Shown: one piece after another, positions 1 through 4,415 of the stretch
Position numbering within the stretch: the first letter of the stretch is position 1
Layout: every line of letters starts with the position of its first letter
Assembly: GCA_028290765.1 (NCBI GenBank)
Contig: JAQGJF010000998.1
Location: 1-5,815, forward strand
Reading direction: 5' to 3'
Origin: Tardiphaga sp.
GTDB lineage: Bacteria > Pseudomonadota > Alphaproteobacteria > Rhizobiales > Xanthobacteraceae
Length of the DNA: 5,815 bases
Notes under the pieces: model-generated
Database searches by the model: none
What the model was told of the DNA's origin: nothing
The model's input: only the letters and a program-made list of their open reading frames with translations
Position numbers and translations under genes: made by a program

Positions 1-576
1 GAGATGATGGATCAGCACCTCGGCAACCAGCAGCCGCTTTTCGTGGCGCATGAACGGCTGTCGTTCCAGCGCCGGACGAAGTCCGTCCGCGCCCGGCAGA
101 AAACCCGAGGTCAGCAGCGTGAGCTGCGCCTGCTTGATGTTGCCGATCCTTCTGTCGCGCAGCCATGATGCGGCGTCGCGGTAGTAGCCGCGAAACCGCC
201 AGTTTTCGTGAACCATCAGGCGGATCCGGTCCTTCACCTCCGCTGCGAGTTTCGTCGCTTCCTTAAGATTGACGGCGAGCGGCTTCTGGCACAGCACCGC
301 CAACCCCTTGGCCGCCGCAAGTCGGACCAGCGAAGCGTGGATCGCCCGCGGCGCCGCGATGTCGACGGCATCGAGTTCGGTTTCCGCCAGCATGGTCTCA
401 GCGTCGCGAAAAGTTTTGGTGATGCCGAATTCGCCGGCGCGGCGCGCGGCGTTCTCATCCGACGGATCGGCAACCGCGACCACGCGCGCATGGTCCTTGA
501 GTTCGGCCCAGGCGATCAGGTGGTGGCGGCTCACCATGCCGGCGCCGATCAGGCCCACGCGCAATGGCTTGTTCAT
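1..576 (-). CDS. Gfo/Idh/MocA-family NAD(P)-dependent oxidoreductase, N-terminal 192 residues (3' end cut by window edge)
   Basis: Reading leftward from the ATG at 576-574 gives 192 codons with no stop before the window edge, so the gene is incomplete here. The start of the protein is a Rossmann fold: strand LRVGLIGAGMVSR, with the GxG dinucleotide-binding glycines at residues 11 and 13, and an acidic residue after the second strand (VAVADPS, Asp near 37). CQKPL at 96-100 is the counterpart of the family's EKP motif, with Gln replacing Glu. VHENWRFRGYY (122-132) and the last visible stretch AEVLIHHL (185-192) match the substrate-side region, with His190 at the usual catalytic-histidine place. 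Members oxidise or reduce sugars, inositols and sugar derivatives in the cytoplasm. The start is chosen because it lies just before the first Rossmann strand; no strong ribosome site precedes it. The gene is divergent from the dehydratase, which suggests a role in the same catabolic pathway. The substrate is unknown. The family call is confident. Confidence 0.9.
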   Translation of the reverse strand, partial: MNKPLRVGLIGAGMVSRHHLIAWAELKDHARVVAVADPSDENAARRAGEFGITKTFRDAETMLAETELDAVDIAAPRAIHASLVRLAAAKGLAVLCQKPLAVNLKEATKLAAEVKDRIRLMVHENWRFRGYYRDAASWLRDRRIGNIKQAQLTLLTSGFLPGADGLRPALERQPFMRHEKRLLVAEVLIHHL

Positions 577-645
577 GGTCGCTCGCTGGATTAGCAACTG
601 CCGGAACGGCACATATCGCGGTCCAAATCAGCACGGCCCCCGGCC

Positions 646-657
646 ATTGTCAATAAT
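646..657 (-). promoter_or_regulatory. Putative operator copy 1 overlapping a leftward -35 box
   Basis: On the minus strand this reads ATTATTGACAAT, identical over 12 bases to the copy at 698-709. It includes the odd palindrome ATTG-N-CAAT and a consensus TTGACA (653 down to 648) pointing at the oxidoreductase gene, 69 bases from its ATG. A good -10 hexamer at the usual spacing is not obvious (TGATTT at 630-625 is the best placed), so the promoter itself is less certain than the shared motif. Confidence 0.55.
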
Positions 658-693
658 GCTGCCAAATTCCGCGATTTATCGGCGGGATTGAGG

Positions 694-709
694 GTCAATT
701 ATTGACAAT
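694..709 (+). promoter_or_regulatory. Putative operator copy 2 overlapping the dehydratase -35 box
   Basis: The segment contains two overlapping palindromes: GTCAAT-T-ATTGAC (694-706) and TATTG-A-CAATA (700-710, one base beyond the listed end). TTGACA at 702-707 is a perfect -35 hexamer facing the dehydratase, whose ATG is 54 bases after the motif. The best -10 candidate is CATAAC at 723-728 with a short 15-base spacer. Overlap of operator and -35 box suggests repression by steric block. The regulator is not in the window; short palindromes of this type are common for GntR-family repressors, but that assignment is inference only. Confidence 0.6.
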
Positions 710-748
710 AGAGCCGGCGCCCCATAACTCCGTCATAACAGCGTTTTC

Positions 749-754
749 AAAGGA
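749..754 (+). promoter_or_regulatory. Ribosome binding site of the dehydratase
   Basis: AAAGGA ends 9 bases before the ATG at 764 and supports that start codon. Confidence 0.7.
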
Positions 755-763
755 CACCCAGCC

Positions 764-2476
764 ATGGCTGACGGGCTTCGCAAGGGATTGACCAGCTACG
801 GCGACGCCGGGTTCTCGCTGTTCCTCCGCAAGGCCTTCATCAAGGCGATGGGCTATTCCGACGATGCGCTGAACCGCCCGATCGTCGGCATCACCAATAC
901 CCACAGCGACTACAATCCCTGCCACGGCAATGTTCCGCAGATCATCGAAGCGGTGAAGCGCGGCGTGCTGCTGGCCGGCGCGATGCCGATGGTGTTTCCG
1001 ACCATCTCCATCGCCGAGAGCTTTGCGTTTCCGACCTCGATGTATCTGCGCAATTTGATGGCGATGGACACCGAGGAGATGATCCGGGCACAGCCGATGG
1101 ACTCCGTGGTGGTGATCGGCGGCTGCGACAAGACGTTGCCGGCGCAGATCATGGCCGCGGTCAGCGCCGATCTGCCGACGGTGGTGATCCCGGTGGGACC
1201 GATGGTGGTCGGGCATCACAAGGGCGAAGTGCTCGGCGCCTGCACCGATTGCCGGCGGCTGTGGGGAAAATTCCGCGCCGGTGAAATCGACGAGGTCGAA
1301 ATCGAAGCGGTTAATGGCCGGCTCGCGCCGTCGGTCGGCACCTGCATGGTGATGGGCACCGCCTCGACCATGGCCTGCATCACCGAAGCGCTGGGCCTGT
1401 CGCTGCCGATGAGCGCGACCATTCCGGCTCCGCACGCCGAGCGCTTTCGCTCCGCGGAAGCTAGCGGCAAGGTCGCCGCCGAGATGGCCAGGGCGAAAGG
1501 CCCGAAGCCGAGCGAATTTTTGACTCCCGCCTCGTTCCGCAACGCCCAGGTGGTGCTGCAGGCGATCGGCGGCTCGACCAATGGCCTCATTCATCTGACC
1601 GCGATCGCCAATCGCACCACCAATCGGATCGATCTCGAAGCTTTCGACAAGCTCGGCCGCGATGTGCCGGTGCTGATCGACCTGAAACCGTCCGGCGCGC
1701 ATTACATTGAGCATTTCCATCATGCCGGCGGTGTGCCGAAGCTGATGAAGAAGCTCGGCGATCTCATCGACCTCGATGCCAAAACCGTCACTGGCGCCAC
1801 GCTGCGCGAGGTCGTCGCCGGTGCCGAGGAAGTGCCGGGGCAGGATGCCATCCGCCCGCGCGACAATCCGATCAAGCCGGAGGGCGCCATGGCGGTGCTG
1901 CACGGCAACCTCGCGCCGCGCGGCGCCATCATCAAGCATTCCGCCGCCAGCCCAAAACTGCTGCAGCATACCGGCCGCGCCGTGGTGTTCGACTCGGTCG
2001 AGGATATGACGCTGCGGGTCGACGATCCAAATCTCGACGTCAGCGCCGACGACGTGCTGGTGCTGCGCAATGCCGGGCCGAAAGGTGCCCCCGGCATGCC
2101 CGAGGCAGGTTACCTGCCGATCCCGATGAAGCTGGCGCGCGCCGGCGTCAAGGACATGGTGCGGATTTCCGACGCGCGGATGAGCGGGACGGCGTTCGGC
2201 ACCATCGTGCTGCACATCACCCCGGAATCCGCCAATGGCGGCCCGCTGGCACTGGTGAAGACCGGCGACAGCATTCGCCTCGATGTCGCCAAACGCAGCA
2301 TCGATCTGCTGGTCGATCAGGCCGAACTGGAAAAACGCCGTGCGGCTCTGGCGCCGGTCACGACGCCGGACTGGGCGCGTCGCGGCTACGCGCATTTGTT
2401 TCACGAGACCATTCTGCAGGCCGATGAAGGCTGCGACTTCGATTTCATGACCGGCAAAGGCAAGGGCGTAACGTAG
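764..2476 (+). CDS. IlvD/Edd-family sugar-acid (aldonate) dehydratase, L-arabonate/D-xylonate dehydratase-like
   Basis: This is a 570-residue [2Fe-2S] dehydratase that removes water from a polyhydroxy acid to give a 2-keto-3-deoxy acid in the cytoplasm. The cluster cysteines are Cys53 (NPCHGN), Cys121 (GGCDKT) and Cys194 (GTCMVMGTAST). Glu85 and the CDK residues Asp122/Lys123 are the expected Mg ligands, Lys123 being the residue that is carbamylated in characterised members. Ser474 (DARMSGTAFGT, 470-480) is the catalytic base position. From memory, all of these sit at a constant offset of six residues from Rhizobium leguminosarum L-arabonate dehydratase (about 579 residues), so the length and spacing fit the sugar-acid branch rather than valine-pathway IlvD or phosphogluconate Edd. 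The AXXKPSGAHYIEHFHHAGG-like segment (302-323) and GNLAPRGAIIK (381-391) are also family hallmarks. The start at 764 has a good ribosome site. Linkage to a TRAP importer and an oxidoreductase supports a catabolic role. The substrate (arabonate, xylonate, galactonate, fuconate or another acid) cannot be decided from the sequence. Confidence 0.88.
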   Translation: MADGLRKGLTSYGDAGFSLFLRKAFIKAMGYSDDALNRPIVGITNTHSDYNPCHGNVPQIIEAVKRGVLLAGAMPMVFPTISIAESFAFPTSMYLRNLMAMDTEEMIRAQPMDSVVVIGGCDKTLPAQIMAAVSADLPTVVIPVGPMVVGHHKGEVLGACTDCRRLWGKFRAGEIDEVEIEAVNGRLAPSVGTCMVMGTASTMACITEALGLSLPMSATIPAPHAERFRSAEASGKVAAEMARAKGPKPSEFLTPASFRNAQVVLQAIGGSTNGLIHLTAIANRTTNRIDLEAFDKLGRDVPVLIDLKPSGAHYIEHFHHAGGVPKLMKKLGDLIDLDAKTVTGATLREVVAGAEEVPGQDAIRPRDNPIKPEGAMAVLHGNLAPRGAIIKHSAASPKLLQHTGRAVVFDSVEDMTLRVDDPNLDVSADDVLVLRNAGPKGAPGMPEAGYLPIPMKLARAGVKDMVRISDARMSGTAFGTIVLHITPESANGGPLALVKTGDSIRLDVAKRSIDLLVDQAELEKRRAALAPVTTPDWARRGYAHLFHETILQADEGCDFDFMTGKGKGVT

Positions 2477-2509
2477 AAGCTTTGCGATCACGTCCCGTCC
2501 AGACTGGCC

Positions 2510-2521
2510 ATTATCGATAAT
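2510..2521. promoter_or_regulatory. Perfect palindrome ATTATCGATAAT, possible degenerate operator
   Basis: The sequence is identical to its own reverse complement over 12 bases. It matches the operator-like sequence ATTATTGACAAT at 10 of 12 positions. Its centre is about 65 bases upstream of the centre of the motif in the dctP promoter, a spacing compatible with two sites on one control region. The function is inferred from similarity and symmetry only. Confidence 0.4.
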
Positions 2522-2541
2522 CTTGTGCCTTTCAGGGCTGA

Positions 2542-2575
2542 CATGGGCGTTCTTTGCCGCCCATGCTGATGTTTT
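2542..2575 (+). terminator. Hairpin with T run downstream of the dehydratase
   Basis: CATGGGCG (2542-2549) pairs perfectly with CGCCCATG (2558-2565) around an 8-base loop. TTTT follows at 2572-2575, six bases after the stem. The gap between stem and T run makes this a weak rho-independent terminator; it could equally be a partial attenuator. Its position between the dehydratase stop and the dctP promoter suits termination. Confidence 0.45.
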
Positions 2576-2606
2576 ATTGACAATCCTGACCCCTTGATGG
2601 GATGAT
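2574..2606 (+). promoter_or_regulatory. Putative dctP promoter with operator copy 3
   Basis: TTATTGACAAT at 2574-2584 is identical to 699-709 and lies 52 bases before the dctP ATG, nearly the same distance as at the dehydratase (54). TTGACA at 2577-2582 is a perfect -35 hexamer; GATGAT at 2601-2606 after an 18-base spacer matches four of six -10 positions. An inverted 7-base core, TGTCAAT, lies at 2609-2615, near the expected transcription start, and could be a second half of the operator. Confidence 0.55.
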
Positions 2607-2620
2607 CATGTCAATCAAAA

Positions 2621-2630
2621 CAAGGGGAGG
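2621..2630 (+). promoter_or_regulatory. Ribosome binding site of dctP
   Basis: CAAGGGGAGG is a strong purine-rich Shine-Dalgarno sequence six bases before the ATG at 2637. It is the strongest such site in the window, as expected for an abundant periplasmic binding protein. Confidence 0.75.
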
Positions 2631-2636
2631 GGCGTC

Positions 2637-3638
2637 ATGAGACATCCAGAGAAACTGACTGGTGCGGTCGTCGCAGCGGTGGCGGTGTTGTTTGCAGCAG
2701 CGGCAGGCGCGCAGGAGGTGAAGCACTATCGCTTCGCCCACGATCAGCAGCTGAACTCCGGCTACAGCATTGCCTATGACATCTTCTCTGCCAGGCTCAA
2801 GGAATTGAGCAAAGGCACCATGCTGATCGATCAATTCCCCGGCGCGCAGCTCGGGCAGGAGCCGCAGCTCCTGCAACTGGTCAAAGCCGGCGATCTCGAT
2901 TTCGCGGTGGTATCCTCGGCCAATACCTCGACGATCTCGCCGCAGGCCGGCGTGATGTCGCTGCACTTCCTGTTCCGCTCCGAGGAGCACAACATCAAGG
3001 CGCTCGCCGACGAGAAGGTGTTCGAGGCGGTGCGCGAAATGATCGACGGCACGACCCAGGGTATTCATGCGATCGGCCTCTGCACCCAGGGCTTCCGCAA
3101 CATGTACGGCAAGAAGGAAGTGCGCAAGACCGACGACCTCAAGGGCATGAAGGTTCGCGTGCAAGCCACCGCGACCGAGGACTTGATGTTTCCGGCCTAC
3201 GGCGCTCAGACCGTGCACATGCCATTCGGCAGCGTTTACACCTCGCTGCAAACTGGCGTGATGGATTTCGGTGAAAACGCCGTCAACGTCTATCTGATCA
3301 ACAAGCACTACGAAGTCGCGCCAGTTCTCTCGATGACGGGGCACGAGGCCAACAATTGTGTCTTGTGGATCAGCGACAAGCTCTGGCAGGGCCTCAGCGC
3401 CGACCAGAAGCAATGGGTGACGGCAGCTGCGCGCGACGTCAGCCTCCAGGAACCCAAGCGGGCATTCGAGCTTGAAAATACCGCGGCGGCCAAGCTCGAG
3501 AAAACCGGCGTCAAGATCGTGAAGGATGTCGACAAGGCGAGCTTCCAGAAGGTTGCCGATCCCTATCTCGACAAGCTCGCCAAGGAGCTCGGTCCGCATG
3601 CCGACAAGATCAAGACGCTGATCCGGGCGATCAACTAA
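2637..3638 (+). CDS. dctP: TRAP transporter periplasmic substrate-binding protein, DctP family
   Basis: This 333-residue protein captures an organic acid in the periplasm and delivers it to the DctQM membrane complex. It begins with a classic Sec signal peptide: basic MRHPEK, a hydrophobic alanine/valine core (about 8-22), and an AGA cleavage site before Gln26. The mature part carries DctP-family landmarks: FPGAQLGQEPQLLQLVKAGDLDFAVV (68-92), GFRNMYGKKEVRKTDDLKGMKVRV (152-175) and GVMDFGENAVNVY (207-219). Arg174 in KVRV is at the position of the arginine that clamps the substrate carboxylate in characterised members; Arg154 and Asn214 are other likely pocket residues. The length is normal for the family. 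It is encoded first in the transporter operon behind its own promoter-like region. The dehydratase neighbour suggests a sugar acid as ligand, but DctP proteins bind many carboxylates and the pocket does not name one. The family call is very secure. Confidence 0.93.
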   Translation: MRHPEKLTGAVVAAVAVLFAAAAGAQEVKHYRFAHDQQLNSGYSIAYDIFSARLKELSKGTMLIDQFPGAQLGQEPQLLQLVKAGDLDFAVVSSANTSTISPQAGVMSLHFLFRSEEHNIKALADEKVFEAVREMIDGTTQGIHAIGLCTQGFRNMYGKKEVRKTDDLKGMKVRVQATATEDLMFPAYGAQTVHMPFGSVYTSLQTGVMDFGENAVNVYLINKHYEVAPVLSMTGHEANNCVLWISDKLWQGLSADQKQWVTAAARDVSLQEPKRAFELENTAAAKLEKTGVKIVKDVDKASFQKVADPYLDKLAKELGPHADKIKTLIRAIN

Positions 3639-3651
3639 GTCGTACGTAGTC

Positions 3652-3694
3652 ACGAGGCAATCCAGGGCCGCAAACGAGAGCTGGATTGCTTCGT
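3652..3694 (+). repeat. 14-base-pair stem-loop just after dctP
   Basis: ACGAGGCAATCCAG (3652-3665) pairs with CTGGATTGCTTCGT (3681-3694) with a single G-T pair, leaving a 15-base loop. It starts 14 bases after the dctP stop and has no T run, so it is more likely a message-stabilising or repeat-derived hairpin than a classical terminator. Confidence 0.7.
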
Positions 3695-3815
3695 CGCGGG
3701 AGTTCCTCGCAATGACGGGGTGAGATTTTCACCAACCTCTCAACGTAATTGCGAGCTAACGGGCGGCGCGACTGCGCGCCAGACGGTAAATTCCACGAAG
3801 CAATCCAGCGCCACG

Positions 3816-3823
3816 CGGGAAGA
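3816..3823 (+). promoter_or_regulatory. Ribosome binding site that sets the dctQ start at 3831
   Basis: CGGGAAGA lies seven bases before the ATG at 3831. No comparable site precedes the upstream in-frame GTG at 3720, which lies inside the repeat element. Confidence 0.55.
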
Positions 3824-3830
3824 CTTACTG

Positions 3831-4415
3831 ATGGCCATCGCCGACAAGCTGGTGTTACAGCGCCAGCATCATCTGAAGTGGCGGTCGCTCGACAGGCTCG
3901 AGATGATCTTGATGATGATCTGCGGCCTGCTGTGTTTCGGCTTTTCGCTCTCGGTGACCTGCGACATCGTCACCCGCACCATCGGTTATCCCTGGCTCTG
4001 GCTGCAGGAGGCCACGTCGACGCTGTTCGTCTATGCCATCTTTATCGGCACCGCGGTTGCCACCCGGCGCAACGACCATCTTTATCTGACGGCGATTTCC
4101 GAGGCGATGCACGGCACGCCGCGGCTGGTCGTCGAGATCATCATCCGCATTGTCGTGCTCACGGTGGCCGGCTGCCTGATCTATTTCGGCTACATCAACT
4201 ACCTGCGCGGCTTCGGCAGTTTCCGCCTGCCGTCGAATACGCCGATCGCGTCGCTGTACGCGGCGATTCCGCTGTCCGGCGTGCTGATCGCGCTGTTCAC
4301 GATCGAACAGCTGGTCAACGGCATTCGTAACGGTTTCGATCATCCCGAACCGCCCGAGGACGATCTCGCGATCGCGCCTGTCGACGTCAACCTCCAGCCG
4401 AAGGTAGGACTGTGA
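3831..4415 (+). CDS. dctQ: TRAP transporter small permease subunit, DctQ family
   Basis: This is a 194-residue inner-membrane protein, the small subunit that bridges the binding protein and the DctM channel in TRAP importers. Four hydrophobic segments are visible at about residues 24-46, 60-78, 99-121 and 140-162, the usual DctQ topology. The signature WLWLQEATSTLFVYAIFIGTAVATRRNDHL (56-84) contains the conserved Trp-Glu pair, the Gly, and the Arg-x-x-His that follows helix 2. An acidic, proline-containing tail (HPEPPEDD) faces the cytoplasm. The frame stays open upstream to a GTG at 3720, but the extra 37 residues would be encoded by repeat DNA and look unlike any DctQ start, so the ATG at 3831 is preferred. 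The stop overlaps the dctM start by four bases, indicating translational coupling. The family is certain; the exact start is slightly less so. Confidence 0.9.
   Translation: MAIADKLVLQRQHHLKWRSLDRLEMILMMICGLLCFGFSLSVTCDIVTRTIGYPWLWLQEATSTLFVYAIFIGTAVATRRNDHLYLTAISEAMHGTPRLVVEIIIRIVVLTVAGCLIYFGYINYLRGFGSFRLPSNTPIASLYAAIPLSGVLIALFTIEQLVNGIRNGFDHPEPPEDDLAIAPVDVNLQPKVGL
4401..4409 (+). promoter_or_regulatory. Ribosome binding site of dctM inside the end of dctQ
   Basis: AAGGTAGGA within the last codons of dctQ precedes the GTG at 4412 by two bases from its end (AAGG core eight bases away). It supports the GTG start and coupled translation. Confidence 0.55.

Larger units (their letters stand above)
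577..763. promoter_or_regulatory. Divergent intergenic control region between oxidoreductase and dehydratase
   Basis: This 187-base gap separates two outward-facing genes and must carry both promoters. It is more AT-rich than its surroundings in the centre (about 646-710). It contains two exact, oppositely oriented copies of a 12-base sequence (ATTGTCAATAAT at 646-657 and ATTATTGACAAT at 698-709), whose centres are about 55 bases apart. Further half-sites of the same type lie beside the right copy: ATTGA at 687-691 and TCAAT at 695-699 form a palindrome with a 3-base centre. I see no small gene here. Confidence 0.75.
2477..2636. promoter_or_regulatory. Intergenic region between dehydratase and TRAP operon
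   Basis: This 160-base gap holds, in order, a perfect 12-base palindrome (2510-2521), an 8-base-pair hairpin followed by a T run (2542-2575), the third copy of the operator-like motif with a -35 box (2574-2584), a -10 candidate (2601-2606), and the dctP ribosome site. The order of terminator-like hairpin then promoter suggests that the transporter is a separate transcription unit rather than the tail of the dehydratase message. Confidence 0.65.
3639..3830. repeat. Compound palindromic repeat element between dctP and dctQ
   Basis: Three related 14-base arms occur here: 3652-3665, its inverted copy at 3681-3694, and a direct copy at 3795-3808. The second and third are perfect inverted copies of each other; the first differs by one base. 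Arms 1 and 2 form a 14-pair stem with a 15-base loop (one G-T pair). A nested pair, CCTCGCAATGACG (3705-3717) and CGTAATTGCGAGC (3744-3756), is inverted at 11 of 13 positions, and a tight GC hairpin (GGCGCG/CGCGCC, 3765-3780) sits inside. The core resembles an extragenic repeat I recall as widespread in Bradyrhizobium. It has no coding signal. Within an operon it could stabilise the dctP message or reduce read-through into dctQM. Confidence 0.75.

Noticed and set aside
208..691. Two overlapping plus-strand open frames (208-594 and 269-691)
   Set aside because: They are antisense to the Gfo/Idh/MocA gene, whose minus-strand translation shows clear Rossmann and catalytic motifs. The second also runs through the divergent promoter.
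764..2476. Assignment as valine/isoleucine-pathway IlvD or as phosphogluconate dehydratase Edd
   Set aside because: Residue spacing around the three cysteines and the catalytic serine, the length of 570, and the TRAP/oxidoreductase neighbours fit the sugar-acid branch better. There are no amino-acid biosynthesis or Entner-Doudoroff genes beside it.
695..2491. A 598-codon open frame on the minus strand, fully antisense to the dehydratase
   Set aside because: Its translation is rich in His, Arg, Asp and Gln with no recognisable domain, as expected from the complementary frame of a GC-rich gene. The plus-strand frame has every catalytic motif of its family.
2574..3653. A 359-codon open frame on the minus strand opposite dctP
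   Set aside because: It mirrors a confident DctP gene, has no family motifs, and runs into the dctP promoter region; a shadow frame.
3652..3808. Possible CRISPR-like array, because related 14-base arms recur
   Set aside because: There are only three arms, one inverted, at unequal spacing and with no spacer structure; they fit a palindromic extragenic repeat.
3720..3830. A 37-residue N-terminal extension of DctQ from a GTG at 3720
   Set aside because: The added residues are encoded by the palindromic repeat element, lack a ribosome site, and do not resemble DctQ N-termini. ATG 3831 has a well-placed GGGAAG.
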